From: Cymodocea nodosa | Lineage: Eukaryota; Streptophyta; Magnoliopsida; Alismatales; Cymodoceaceae | Direction: 5' to 3' | NCBI GenBank assembly: GCA_036874045.1 | Contig: JAZBRI010000003.1 | Location: forward strand, 6,522,501 to 6,586,500 | Length of the DNA: 64,000 nucleotides | In this document: in pieces, positions 10,345-25,168 of the stretch | Numbering within the stretch: position 1 is the first letter of the stretch | Layout: each line of letters begins with the position of its first letter | Position numbers and translations under genes: made by a program | The notes under the pieces: generated by a model | What the model was told of the DNA's origin: nothing | Seen by the model: only the letters and a program-made list of their open reading frames with translations | The model's database searches: none

Positions 10345-11610
10345 TGGAGCTAAATTTTTGGGATCAAATCGACACTACCGAATTTCTTAGAGAGTTAGAG
10401 GAATGACACTCTAGGTAGAAGATCAAGAACACAACACGGGAGAAAGAATTAGAAAATGTAGAATCTGATATCTTCTATTAGAGAAAAGTTTTAGTTGATT
10501 TAGATATTAGAATACCTCAAATAATAGAAACAAGAATACGAGTAGCTACAGAGGCAGCTGTAAGTAGAGAAAGAAAAATCAGGCCAAACAATGAGGTTGC
10601 CCTAGAATTGATTCGACGCAAGTCCAGATTATGGTTCTTACAAAAAATTGTTGGTTGTGCAAGGGGTGTAATTAGGTGGCAACAACAACAAAGGAAGGCA
10701 GCTGAAGAACTAGTAGCAGAAATGCCATTTAGAGTAGCAGAACAAGTAAGACCTTTAGTTCCACCACCTAAACCACTAAAGGGTGGTAGTTATGGGGCCT
10801 TCTACTAAAGAAGAGTTGAAAGAATTTGAAGAACTGGTTCGAGTTGGGAAAAACCAAGGAGAACCAGAAGATTTGGCAGTAGCTAAAGCACATCTGATGT
10901 TTGATGTACTTTACAAAAGAGGGCTGTAGAAAAGTTGAATGCCCAATATAAAGTTAAAGTTGAACAACATCAAGAAGCCACTGTCATACCTACTACAAGA
11001 GAAATTAAAGTTGGTCCTTCGAGACTAGTAATTATAGAAAAAGTAAAACAAGAAGAGCCAATACCTGTGGTTCGAGGGCCTATAGATCCTAGTTTTATAG
11101 ATTTAATCTTAGAGGAGGAAGAGGAAGATCAAGCACAATTAGTTAGAAAAAGGAAAGGAAAAGAGATAATGCTTGAAGCTCAAGCAGAAATTAAACATGA
11201 GCCTATACTATCAATAGGGCCTAAAGAGCCCATTTTTGTTAATCTGCTATTCGAATCTGAGGAGGAGTAGGAGCAATAGCAACAAGAGCAAAGAGAAGAA
11301 GAAAAACAAGTTGAAATTAGTTTGCAACTTATACAAATAAAAGAAACTGAAGTAAGGGTAGAAGCTGATTTGCCCGTGACTCCACCCCAATCTACCACAG
11401 AATCAGAAAGAACAGTGACAATGCAGATTGGTAGTCAAGAGGAAGAAGAAAGAGAAGAAGTTGAACAAGAACATAATTGGGCCTTGAAATCTAACTTGAA
11501 TTAAGACCAAATGAAGAAGGACAAGCAGATCCAGATAGGAACACCACCACACACACGCTAACAACTAGAAGGCCTCTGGGTTCACCGTTGGCCAAGCGGA
11601 GGAGGGTTTG
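10345..11610 (+). pseudogene. Glu-rich ORF with basic C-terminal tail, before a polypurine tract
   Basis: I do not recognise the family. Joining neighbouring frames by eye gives one coherent protein-like reading: MELNFWDQID near 10345, a helical Arg/Glu-rich middle with VATEAAVSRER and RWQQQQRKAAEELVAEM, a frameshift near 10795 into STKEELKEFEELVRVGK, a second shift near 10930 into LNAQYKVKVEQHQE, an acidic part with EEEEED and PIDPSF, a third shift near 11495, and an end with PLAKRRRV and TGA at 11608-11610. The tail looks like a classical nuclear-localisation signal. Stops lie near 10400, 10410, 10480, 10806 and 11268. Its place 210 bp before a polypurine tract and LTR suggests an extra 3' ORF, or the only ORF, of an LTR element. 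Function unknown. Confidence 0.5.
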
Positions 11611-11818
11611 AGTATCTGTTTTCCTAACTCCCTTCTTGTTGTTTCTAGTAGCCTTGAATCTGTCATTGTAGTTCTTGAGTGTCTTTAGTGAAATATAGTG
11701 AGAATTATCTATCTATTCCTTCTCTCAAGTATTTCATTATCTAAATACATGTTGTCATCCAAATTGTGGCTATTTAGTCAACCCTAAGCTACGACCTTAC
11801 TTCTACTTTTGACCTTGC

Positions 11819-11833
11819 TTAGGGAGGGGCATT
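11819..11833 (+). other. Polypurine tract of a second gypsy-type element
   Basis: TAGGGAGGGGCATT directly precedes TGTAAGCACTC, which starts with TG as an LTR should. Position and base composition fit a second-strand primer. It belongs to a different LTR family from gypsy-1. Confidence 0.55.
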
Positions 11834-14153
11834 TGTAAGCACTCTAATTTTGAACATGTATTAGATAGATGTTCATAGTTATCTTGATAGCCTAAGGTTG
11901 CTATCCACACCCATGATCGTGCATCTATACTGTCTGCTTGATGTTTGCATGCTTGGATTGTCTAGATCAGCTCTAAACAATCCTGACCCTCTATTTGCAA
12001 GGTGTATGATTGACCCCACTGTAAGGACGTGATCATAGCCATCTAACGTCATGATGGAGGTCATTCTCCCTTTGATTGATTGATCCCTCTATCGAATCAT
12101 CAATTGAACCCTAAGATCATCTCAGATCAACTCTAGGTGATATTGGCCATACATTTATGATGAACGATTTGCCTATTCATTCGAATGTCGGTTTGGCCAA
12201 GCTATGTCCTTAGAAGGATCAACTCCCCTCTGATTAGCTGATCTTTCAGTTGGATCACCAATCAGACTCTTGAATCACTCCTAATCAACTCTAAACGATC
12301 TAGGCCCTCCATTCATGATGGATCGCTTATTTGGCCATCTAGATGTCGATCAGACCATTCGATTCTTGGAGAGGGGTCTTTGTCTTCTTGATTGACTGAT
12401 CCTTTAGTCAGATTGTTAATTGAACCCTCAGATCGCCTTAGATCAGCTTCAAATGATCCTAACCCTTCATTTGAGATTTAGGCTTCTCAAGGCTATTTGA
12501 GCCTCAACCTAATCAAATTAGCCAAAATAGAAGTCATTTTCGGATTCAGCACATTCGAATTACCCAAGGGAGATACTTTTTAGTATTTTGACTAGGTGCC
12601 ACATGTTGCCTCCTAGACATGCCATGTGTCGCACCCTAAGGCCGCCACGTCAACAATTGCTATAGAGCATCCCGCCAAATCCAAATTTGCTTGGCCTAGA
12701 TTTGAATCTAAATCCGGATCTAGGTGGTATAAAACCACCTAGGGATGCATGCAAGAAGTAGAAAAGCCACTTTCAACTCATCGTAATACCATGCTCCAAC
12801 GCCGTTGCTCCACTATGCTCCGCTAATGTTGACAAGCTTTTCTAGTGACCTCCCACATGCTCATCTGCTCAAGTAATCTTCCCATTTTCACTTCATTTAC
12901 ATGCATGTTCTTGCTTCCTACATTTTTGCGCAAGAATTCGAACGATTTGCACAAGACATTGACGACATTTCCATCTTTTTCTTCATGGAATCCGCATGTT
13001 CAGCTTTCTATTGCATTGGACTTTAGGAGCTTTGTCCTATTGGTGTGTCTAATCGCACGAGCTGATGGCCACCCTCCCGAATGCTCAGAGTCATCGGATA
13101 TCATCATTGTTGTCGGAGATGACGACCTCGCTCTACCGTAGGGCTCGTCGAGATCTAGTGAACTTCGAATAGATCCAGACCGTTCAATCTCGTGATAGCG
13201 AGTTCTAGATTGTCCATTTATTTTCTATCATTTTCTGTTTTATTTTCTTTTTTTGATGGAAAAATCTCCTTCGTCAGATCTAGATCGGATGGACCAGATG
13301 TCTGATCTTCGCAAGTTTAAGTATAAACCTCAATTGATCCTAATTGTTAGATTTAGATTTGACAATCTTGCCACACCACCGCTGGTGCCGCCACTCAATC
13401 GTGTGCCTTCCATCGTGAGCTCTGTTGCTCTGTCATTGCTCGACGTTGCTTGGTTGCACGCCTTCCACCACGAGCTTTGTTGCTCTGTCGCTACCTGATG
13501 CCACTCGATCACACTCCTTTTGCCACAGGCTCCACTGCTTAATGTCGCTCAACTGTGCACCTTCCGTTGCAAGCTCCACTACTCCACTGCGACCTCGTCG
13601 CCGCTACGCTATTGTGATTCCTTGCATCACTCACCTCAAAGCCCCGACGCCTCAGGTTGCGTTGCCTTTAGTTCGCCCGTGCATTAGGGCATCGAAGACT
13701 AGGCAGCGAGAGCGGAGAACGTGATCATGCGCTCTCCATGAGTTCGCTGGAGGACAACCATTAGCGTCGAAGATGAAGGTCTTCGCTGTCATGGTTTGAT
13801 GACTCTTTATGGTTGTCGAATCATCCTTACGCAAATGATCTCGACTGTCCACATGTTCTAGTCCGCAGTGGATACCGAATCGGGTCGGTTGACGGATTTG
13901 GATTTTCGCAATAATCTCGTGGATTTACTAGTTCAAATGATAAATCATGGGTTAATCCCACTTTAGATTGTGATTAACCAATAGTAACCAATTAATCAAG
14001 CTCGAGTGACCAACTTAGTCGGTTAATCTACCGTCAAGGGTGCTGATGTCATCTTTCCATTCGGTGATATCACCTCCTATCTACTAATGTTAGTAGACAG
14101 AATGCTGACGTCATCTTCCATTTGCTAACATCAATAGGTTGTCTGTTGACGTT
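11834..14153 (+). repeat. GC-richer LTR (first part), interrupted at 14154
   Basis: The segment begins TGTAAGC after a polypurine tract and is clearly less AT-rich than its surroundings. It carries repeated ~150 bp blocks between 11900 and 12480 with the words 'tgatcc', 'gatcaactc' and 'gaacccta', a TATA box at 12728, and GC-rich leader-like sequence after it. Several open frames (12845-13141, 13253-13724) overlap on different frames and strands and show no domain; they look like by-products of base composition. The LTR is cut by another LTR at 14154 and probably continues from 16618. Its far end was not found. Confidence 0.5.
12720..12742 (+). promoter_or_regulatory. TATA box inside a perfect inverted repeat (LTR promoter)
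   Basis: TATAAAA at 12728-12734 lies in the centre of an inverted repeat with arms CTAGGTGGT (12720-12728) and ACCACCTAG (12734-12742), nine of nine paired. It sits about 0.9 kb into the LTR, where the U3/R border would be expected, with leader sequence following. A short palindrome TAGATT/AATCTA lies 20 bases upstream. Confidence 0.6.
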
Positions 14154-16617
14154 TGTTTAGAATGAAAAAGTGCATAATATTAATGGTTAATTACATAATA
14201 TTTAACTTATCATATGAGAATTAAGCTATTATGTTATGATTATGGGCAATAGTACTGACTCTACTCAAGCGTTGACAAGCTGTAGGTGTGTGCACCACTT
14301 ACCTAATTCACATGCCAACATTACAGGTCTTGCCTCAGTTAGTAATCTCAACTGAGTTGGTGGATGAGGCTACTTAAGGTACCCCTAACTAGTTGGGAAT
14401 CTCTATGGAACAAAGTGCGCGATACTTGGAGAAATCTACCATGTTGGGGCTTAACAAGGCTTCCTACAAGCTTTCACCTCCTTGGATACTCCTGGTGTAT
14501 ACCTTTGAGTGTCTATTGAGACTCACATGTTATCACCTCTATGGATACTCCTAGAGGATAAAAAAAAAAACTGCAAAGCCATTATGTTATAATTGCACTA
14601 TTATATGCTTTAATGAAAGAATCTACATAATTTCAAGGAATTAGTGTTAATTAAGTATATTTTTGCACTGTTAGTGAGTTACAAGCTTTGAAATTTTTAA
14701 GTATCCAAATTATCTGTAATTTCGGAGAGTTATATTTTATATACCGGATAGTTATGTTTTAAATGCTTAAAGAATACTTTATTATTTCCTAAAAGACACG
14801 TGTTGTAACTTTAATACATGACTTAAGTGAATTTTTGGTAAGTTAGATGTTAACTATCCGAAATGCATCTGAGTATCAGATAATTAGGTTTGCAACTATC
14901 CGAAATATCTTTTTATCATAAAACTGACTAAGGACACATGTCGCGATTTAGAAATTTGACTTAAGTTATCTTTCGAAAGGTTAGGTACTAACTATCCAAA
15001 ATGCATATAAGTTTCAGATACTTATAGTTGTAACTATCCGAAGTATCTGAACTCGTTAAATTAAAATTATGCACGTGTTGAAATTAAATGTTTTATTATG
15101 TCACGTGAGCTGCACATATTTAACTCGTTAAGTTAGCATAACTATACGCTTTGAGTTACTTGAATATACACTAAGGTAACACATTGTGTTAGTTTTATAA
15201 GCTTATAAGTTATTTCTTTACTACACGTGTTTTATAGTTAAGTCAATGAAGTAAGTTCGTTGAGTTATACTAACTCCATAGACCAGTTATTTTCTAACAT
15301 GCCACTATAGTAGTTGTAGAAATAGAAAATTCGAAGGAAAACCACGATTGCACGTATCACGCAGGAATTAACTCGTGGAATGAAGAAGAAATCACCATCA
15401 TTGATATGAATGAAGGAAATCTAACCGATCATTTAAGTAGTAGTTACTATTGAAAGAAATATAAAAGAAGAGAAGAAAGACGAAGAAAGGTGTGTGTGTG
15501 TGTGAAGGTGGAGGACCACACTAACTACAGGAAGCATCAAAAGTTCCCTGAAGTTCCACAACACCACCAAAATCACCAACCATTGGAGGTCTATGAGAAT
15601 ACTTTTTGGATGTTGAGTCGATTTTGAGCCAAACACAGTGACTGACAACCATTGTGAGGAGTGATCACATCACAGGAAGGGAAGCCATTTTCACCAAGCA
15701 CTGACTCATATCTCAAGAGATCGTAAAGCTTCTAGCCTTGATTTTGAGTTGATGTCAATATATTGAAGAGATCAACTTACAAGTCTTGGTTCACGATTTT
15801 ATAGAGAGAGGAGGCAAGACTACAAGTGATTAAGTTTTCTATGGTGTAATTGTGTCGCATGTAGTGACAGAAGTTTTTACTGTCGATAGAGATTCTTTAC
15901 ATTTCACCTTTTTCTCATCTTCAAGAATATATCAAAACAAAAATACTAAAAACAATTAATTATCTGTGTTTACAATTAGTATTAATGTGTTGTATTGTTT
16001 GTTTGTATCATGATTAATGTTATCATTATTAGTACTATGAATGTTTTATGTTTGTTTGATTTAGAAAATAGAAAATAGTTTTATTATTTACTAAAATTGA
16101 TTCATCTAAAATACTTAAAAATCTTAATGGTTACTGTTTGAAATATCTAAATGTTAGTATTGCTTAATGACGAATCTTAGATTAATTAACATTAAAAATC
16201 TTAAATGATGTTATTTACATTTTGTGGAACCGCCCAATGGATGGTCGAATTCCTCTGTGAATAGCAGCATTTAACTAGAAAGGTAGGCTCGTAGTGTTAA
16301 CTTAAGTCCACGAGTTTAGTTTATTGAGTTAACCATAACTCTATGAACTAAGTCCGTTGAGTTAATTGTAACTTAATGAAGTGTTTAACTAAACATATAT
16401 AAACTCCAATATAAAAATTGAAATAGTACACAATTTTTACTCAATCTCTATGGGACTTGTACTTGCACATAAATGCAATATACACTATGCACTTGCAGTT
16501 AAGAACAAATTAGATTTAATATCTAATTTGTAAAAATTATTTGTTTACTTTTAGCAGAACTTATAAATATACATTTAAAAGTAATTGAACAAAAGAATAT
16601 TTATTTCTTCCCAAACA
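14154..16617 (+). mobile_element. LTR of the TGTTTAG family inserted in the GC-richer LTR
   Basis: It starts TGTTTAGAATGAAAAAGTG and ends CCAAACA, like the other family members. Flanks read ACGTT on the left (14149-14153) and ACATC on the right (16618-16622), a possible decayed 5 bp duplication. Internal order is the same as in 44438-46751: AACTATCC words, CACGTG-like words, GTTGAGTTA words, the 'acaccaccaaaatcaccaaccat' leader block and the 'gggacttgtacttgcac' block. It carries a 334 bp foreign insertion at 14242-14575. No coding content. Confidence 0.75.
14242..14575 (+). mobile_element. Short retroposon-like insertion with poly-A tail
   Basis: This 334 bp block interrupts the LTR and is absent from all other copies. 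It ends with an 11-A run plus CTGCA and is flanked by 19 bp direct repeats, AAGCTATTATGTTATGATT (14223-14241) and AAGCCATTATGTTATAATT (14576-14594), two mismatches. Long target duplication and A-tail are typical of target-primed insertion by LINE machinery, so a SINE or a 5'-truncated LINE. No convincing tRNA-like A and B boxes were seen at the 5' end. The word GGATACTCCT occurs twice near the 3' end. Strand is set by the A-tail. Confidence 0.6.
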
Positions 16618-17640
16618 ACATCATCAGCCAATTTTTTCAAGGTGACTTGCCACAGATTTTTGGCACCCTTTTTGGCAATTTTGGTCGCATCTTTTCTACT
16701 ATAATTACATGAAAATGACGTTTTTAACCCTTTGGGGAGGTCCCTTCACATACCGTGTGCGTTGCCTCAGAGGGGGAATTTTATGCATTTTGTGGTGAAG
16801 TTCTAGGCCATTGCACCTTCTAAGGAGGCCTCATCTCTTATTGATGCCTCAAAGGAGGAATGTTGTACACTTTAGCAACATTCCAGGCCACCTTAGCCTT
16901 CTAAGGGGTTTGACTTTTAAATCCATGACTTTCATGGGTTTACACCTTTTACCCCTTTGTCTGCCTTAGGTGGAGTCACCTTATAATTGACCTCAACCAC
17001 AGGTTAAGATTTAAGTGAACTCGATCAACTCTATTGACCCTAGATTTCAATGGTTGACTTTGACTTTTAAAATTTCTCCATGATTTCAACCAAAGACCTT
17101 TAGGGTCTTTACATGGGTCTCCTAGATCCATGGTTTCTTTGGAGAAAGTCTAGTCCATTTATCCTAGTACATTTAAAAGTTAGGATCACTCACACTCAAA
17201 TCTTTGAGAGGCTAGCTTCTCTAGATAGATAGGGTGCCTTATACCTTTGCTATCCATACCCAAGAAACTTACCTAAGTCTCTTGGATCAACTCACAAGGG
17301 ATTCTAGTTTCACACCACTTAGGTTTTCCTAGTCTTCCTTTGATTAGACTAGGTGGTGATTTTGTTCTTCTCCAATGTGAACAAGTTAGCTCACATTGTT
17401 AGGGAGTATCATTTGTAGACCTTCTAGGATTTTTTCCCATCTTCCATTTTGTTTTTCTCGTAAGGTAAGGGGGTGTGAGCAAAATTTAAATTTTCTTTTC
17501 TTGCACCTTTTCCCAGAAGGGGTTTACAAAGAACATTGTGAAGCAAGAAATAGAGTTTCAACCTTCTCCTTCCCTCTAGCTCATAAGTCCTTCTATTCCC
17601 CTTTCCCTTTCTTCTTGCTCTATCCTTAGTCTTGAGTTTC
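16618..17640. other. No gene seen; probable continuation of the GC-richer LTR and unique DNA
   Basis: The first part reads on from the flank of the inserted LTR ('acatcatcagcc', then 'ttggcaccctttttggcaa'). After it come repeated 'ccttttgggg' and 'gacttttaaa' words. Open frames are short and domain-free, including the 77-codon frame at 17396. Nothing else can be supported. Confidence 0.4.
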
Positions 17641-17799
17641 TTCTATAGATAGAAGAAGTTGTTCAAGTTTTACTTGAATTACTTGATTTAGGTAATAGTG
17701 AAGTATTTCAACCCATGAAGTTATTATAGAATGCAAATATGTGAGATTAGTTTCTTTCAATTTCAAACCATATGCATATTTTGTGGCTACAATTTAACA

Positions 17800-18130
17800 T
17801 ATCCAGTTGAACATATATGTTATAACAAATGATGAACATATGTTTATGTGACCTTATTATATGTTGTAGTATGTTAAACTTTTATATTTAATGTTTTACA
17901 ATATGTTGTGATATGTTTAATGTATGTTGAATTTATATGTTATAGAATGCTTGATAATATGTTATAGTAAGTTGAACTTATATGGTGCAATGGTATAGAA
18001 AGTTTTATGATATGTTGTAATAAGTTGAACTTATATAATGTATATTTGAATTTATGTTGCAATATGTTGAACTTATATGTTGTTGAATGTTTGAATTAAT
18101 GTTATGTTGTAATATCATTTTTTGCTATGT
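17800..18130. repeat. Degenerate direct repeats of an ATGTTGAACTTATATGTT word
   Basis: At least six imperfect copies of a ~20-35 bp word (TATGTTGAACTTATATG and variants) lie upstream of the transposase relic. They may be subterminal repeats of the Harbinger element or simple decay of a minisatellite. Confidence 0.5.
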
Positions 18131-18233
18131 TATAGTACTTGTATACAATTTGGTTGAAATGACTAAAAAATTTTGTTCATGTATTTTAATTTAAAATTCT
18201 AACTTTTTGATTTGTTAATAATCTTATTTATAG

Positions 18234-19562
18234 GTGAAATATATTTGTAGAATGTTTTCTTACAAGATGACAATTGAGGAGGAAGAAAAAAGGAGGCAAA
18301 TTTTTTTTCTTTTGTTTAGAGTAACATTCGTATCATTACTACTTATAATGGTAGTTCAATTGCAACAAATCAAGTCTTCAATAAAGAAGGTCAAGAATAC
18401 ATTCGTATATTATTAGATCCTTTCTTACTACATTAAGCTTATAATTGTAAGAAAACATATAGAATAAGTCAACATATGTTTATAAAATTTTGCAACTTGT
18501 TGAGGATGAAAGAAGTAAAGACAAATGTCAAAAATATGATGATAAAAGAAAAGTTTGGAATTATTATTATTATAGTTAGCCAAAACCAAAAGTATGGAGT
18601 AATAGGAGAGCAATTCTCTTATTTTACATGGTTAGTTAGTACTTCTTTTAATGAAATGGTTGATGCTATAATACATTTGAATGACATATTGTTAACAAAA
18701 CATTTAATTGTCACTCATGCTAAGATTGAGAATAATCATAATGTCTTCTTATATTTTAAGGTACATTTCTATGATTACAATAATATTTATATCAATGATT
18801 GGTATATTTCATTTCATAACTTGTTATGTTTTTATCTATATAGGATTGTGTTAGTATTATCGATGGTACACATATAAAGACAATTATTTATAAAGAACAA
18901 ATGATAAGGTTTAGAAATATGAATGGAGAATTATCTTAAAATATTATGACTACATGTAATTTTGATATAGAAATTACTTATGTTCTTAATTGTTAGGAAG
19001 GATCAACAACAAATGTTGAAATACTACAAGATGTAGTATCTAGACCAAATGGTCTTTGAGTTCTATCAAGTATGACACATATAATAAAATTATAATTTTG
19101 TAAGGTGTTAAAATACATTTAGACTAATAGAAGATAATATGTAGGTAAATTTTATTTAATAGATGTTAGTTATCCAAATTGTTTAGAATTTATTTATCCA
19201 TTTCAAAGTATTAAGTATAATTTAATAGAGTATGACATCAATAGACTTCTAACAAACATTATTGAGAAATTCAATTATAGACATTTACAATTGAAAATAA
19301 TGATTGCAAATACATTTGAGATTATTAAACATCAATTTACAATTTTATTATTTATATTTGAAACAAAAGTGAAGATTGTTATCACATGTTTCTTATTTTA
19401 CAATTTCATTTGTCAAGTAGTTTGTAGATACAATTGATTTACTTGAAGATTTATAAGATGAATTATTAGAATTTGACATTCTTAATGAAATATTAGGTGT
19501 AGATGGAGAGGAAAAAATAAGAAATATTATAGGAATGACTCAAGAAGAGAAAAAGAAATAGT
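18234..19562 (+). pseudogene. PIF/Harbinger transposase relic (Harbinger-1)
   Basis: This is a DDE transposase of the PIF/Harbinger superfamily that would cut and paste the element at TTA/TAA sites. The N-terminal helix-rich part (18476-18760) ends at a GT donor after YFK, and the reading resumes after an AG at 18842 with DCVSIIDGTHIK, which holds the first catalytic Asp. A second intron ends at about 19143 before GKFYLIDVSYPN (second Asp kept). FNYRHLQLK and NTFEIIKHQF follow, with the third acidic position lost (usual ERTFGVLK). VKIVITCFLFYNFI ends the recognisable part. Many stops occur. The intron positions are the same as in the copy at 29060-30465. Confidence 0.8.
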
Positions 19563-21850
19563 GATAGAATACATTAAAATATTATGTATGTTAAGTAGAA
19601 AGAATCAATGAATTGAAAATTTTCAAATGAATTTGCATTTAAATATTATGAAAACATTTTATAATATTTGACATGTTGTATTGCTTACTTTTGTTTAATA
19701 AAATTATTAAACTTTTAAATAGTAATAATTTTTTATAATTTGATTATCTTTAAAATATTTTTAATGATGACATTGTTATTATTCGTTATTTTGTGAAAAA
19801 GTTTTAAGTAATAAATTTATTTATTTACAACCTATATTCTTTTTTTTAAAATTTCTGTAGAAATATCTTTAATTTTTTTTAACTTTTCTAAATTTTCTAT
19901 TTTCTTTGTATTTTAAATTTTTCTAAATTTTCTTTTCTAAACTTTGTAGAGGTAGACATCACATCTCTTTAAATGCAAATAAATTCTTTCCACCATATAG
20001 AACATGAAGATATCATGTACCTAAATTTCGTACACCGCAATGAAAAGTACTAGAAGAACATTTCAATTATTTCATTAATTATCTAATGGTAAAATTTTGC
20101 ATTATTGCATTATTTGCATTTTCCTTTTATTTTCTTTTATACGAGAAATTCCATTATAAGGGAATTAAACTCCCAAATCTTTTAAGAAAGTCGTTCGATG
20201 GTTTTGTGGCAACAGGGGAATGATGTTTTATTCCAGAATCATCGTCAAATTTACGACAATGTCAAGTTCAACGTAGTAACTTGTTCGTTGCCAGTGAACA
20301 ACCTCCAATGGAATGTGTTGAAGACAAGTATTAACCCCCAACAAGATGAGAAACGTGTTTCAGCAAATAGTTCGAAGACAAGCATACCTATTCAAATGGA
20401 CAAAAACAAGTTAACACCGAGTCCAATAAGTGAAATGGGAACGTGAGCTTCTTCAACCATCAATATTTAATGTAAATACGAGAGAGAGCAGCACGAGCGT
20501 GAGCTTCTTCTATGGAAACCCGTTAAATGTAGAATCATGTGTTTCGTAACGTTAAAAGGGAAAAAACTATGCAAATTTGGGTGTTGATCAAATTAAACCA
20601 TGCAATAATATTCAAAATCTAGGAAAGCTGTGAGAGCGTTTGGTAATTATTTTTTCAAAGATGTGATTGTATAAAATCTAATATTTGAAATCTTTTTAAA
20701 TGTTGTCTTGCTTTTGAAATATATAATTTTTTTTTACAAATAATATATCATATCATTTAATTTATAATATTATAATATCAATGAAAACAATCTATAACAT
20801 ATCAAATATTAATTATAATATTTCTTTCATCAATATTGTGTTAGTAGTAAATTTCAAATTCTAAAAATTGTTACAGTCTATTAAAATAAACGTCACTTCT
20901 ACTTTTCTATTTCATTTTTCTATAACAGTTTATAAAAGCTGTTCTTTTTAATTTCAAACTATAGTGTCACTCTTAACTTGAACTATTACATTTTACTGTT
21001 TAAGCAAGCAGATGCTCTTCATTAATAACGATTGACATTACAAATAAATGTTGTCAATTATTTTAATGTTATAAATATTTAGTATTTTAGTAAATTGACA
21101 ATAACATGTGAAATATTTTTTTAAATTACATGAAAAACAAACCAAAAAACCTCATTTCATTTGTTATACAATAGAAAGAGGTCTTTTCCCGTAGGTTTGT
21201 ATGAAACGTTTATGAAATATCCTCATATACCTCTAGAAAATGATCATCTTAAAATTTCTCAATCTCCGTCAAATTTCAAACGCTGACTTACAATTAAAAA
21301 TCTTTGTGAATAAAATTCAAATTAAATTAATTTTTTTATACATGGTAGATTATAATATAGATTAACCATTTTTATACTATTCGAATTTATTTTTTTAAAT
21401 GTGAATAATAAAAAATATATTTAAAAAGATATACTAAAGAATAAGTATATATGTTAATAAAATTTATATTTAAATCAAGATTTTTGACTAATTTTATTAA
21501 CTGTGAATAAGTTGATCTTTTCATCACGTGTTCGCCTCTAATCTTTACGATTATTATAGAATGTTTATTAAAACTTATATGTATTTTATGAGTAGACTTA
21601 TATAATTTTGTTTTGATACAGTATAAAATATTTTTTTTAATATTAATTAAGAATGAATGAGAAAATTTATCATAGTTAGGTTAAGTTTTATCTTTATTAA
21701 AAAAAAGAGAGAAAAAAATTAGCGTCATTATTATTATTATTTTTGCAAAAATATAACTTCGTTACGTTAGGTTAACGTTAAATTAGTTTAAGATAAAAAA
21801 GTTAAAAAAAAAAAGAATCACGTGATTTTTGTTGACAGAACAGGATAAGA
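19563..21850. other. AT-rich intergenic DNA upstream of the ribosomal protein gene
   Basis: No gene supported. An 82-codon frame at 20198-20446 has no domain and unlike-coding composition, and is treated as chance. From 20460 to 21850 the sequence is long A/T runs without repeats that match the rest of the window. Distal promoter elements of the gene downstream may lie at its right end. Confidence 0.5.
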
Positions 21851-21867
21851 ATCTCTATTCCATCTGC

Positions 21868-21986
21868 TAGGGTTTCTCCTTCCTTGCGCAAAGCGATCCA
21901 ACGGCAACCGGAATCGATTGAACGGATAGGATTCATTGCAGTGAAAAGGGCCATTGCGTGCCAAACCCTAGCACTCAATATAAATA
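21868..21986 (+). promoter_or_regulatory. Promoter of the ribosomal protein L23 gene
   Basis: TAGGGTTT at 21868-21875 is a reverse telo-box, AAACCCTA at 21963-21970 a forward one, and TATAAATA at 21979-21986 a TATA box 71 bases before the ATG. Telo-boxes close to the start are a known mark of plant ribosomal-protein promoters, where they coordinate expression with growth. Transcription probably starts in the pyrimidine tract around 22010-22025. A further AAACCCTAAA lies in intron 1 at 22084-22093. Confidence 0.7.
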
Positions 21987-22056
21987 AGTACGCCAGCCGG
22001 GTGGTCATCGTACTCTATTCCACCGCCGTCACCGCAACGATCACACCGCTGCCGAG

Positions 22057-24626
<2,570 letters not shown>

Positions 24627-24932
24627 TTCCGTCTATGATATTGAAACGATGTTGTTTGCTTGTTGTCTATCGGATCCTAGCCTTTCTTCGAATTTTGTTT
24701 TTCCATTAGAATTTCAAAAGAATTCTACTTTTGTGGAACACTTCTAAGCGAGTGGATGATGTCTGTTAAATATTCTGAACAATATTTTTACCATGGTTCT
24801 CATTGTTTCTCTTGTTATCTGTATACTATTGGAAATCATTTTCTAAGAATATGCATAAATCACTCATGGGTATTAATTATTATTATCATCATTAGTGTCA
24901 CCACAAGTTGTCTTACACGAGTTAAGGGGCTT

Positions 24933-25168
24933 TTTGTTCGTTTGAAAAATGAAACAAAGATAAAGAAAGAATTGAAGATGTGAGTTTTTGTACGTATCTA
25001 GGAATTTGAGGTAAGGTTAGCTTTAATACAGATGATGATTAATCTCATTATTTGTTCGTTCGAAAAATGAGACGAAGATAAAGAAAGAATTGAAGATGTG
25101 AGTTTTTGTACGTATCTAGGAGTTTGATGTAAGTTTAGCTTTAATACAAATGATGATTTATCTCAATA
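24933..25168 (+). repeat. Tandem duplication, 118 bp period, 3' of RPL23
   Basis: Two units, 24933-25050 and 25051-25168, share TTTGTTCGTTYGAAAAATGA and GTGAGTTTTTGTACGTATCT and run on to 'tttaatacaratgatgatt'. About ten differences separate them. No coding sense. The rest of 24627-25700 is AT-rich spacer with nothing else recognised. Confidence 0.85.

Noticed and set aside
12845-13852. Several open frames of 60-99 codons in GC-rich DNA
   Set aside because: They overlap on both strands and different frames, match no domain and lie within an LTR behind its TATA box.
18428-18877. Separate protein genes on both strands at 18.4-18.9 kb
   Set aside because: The plus frame is the N-terminal part of the Harbinger transposase; the minus frame is its shadow.
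20198-20446. 82-codon frame upstream of RPL23
   Set aside because: No domain, no splice context or partner exon, and surrounded by non-coding AT-rich DNA. A gene cannot be supported.
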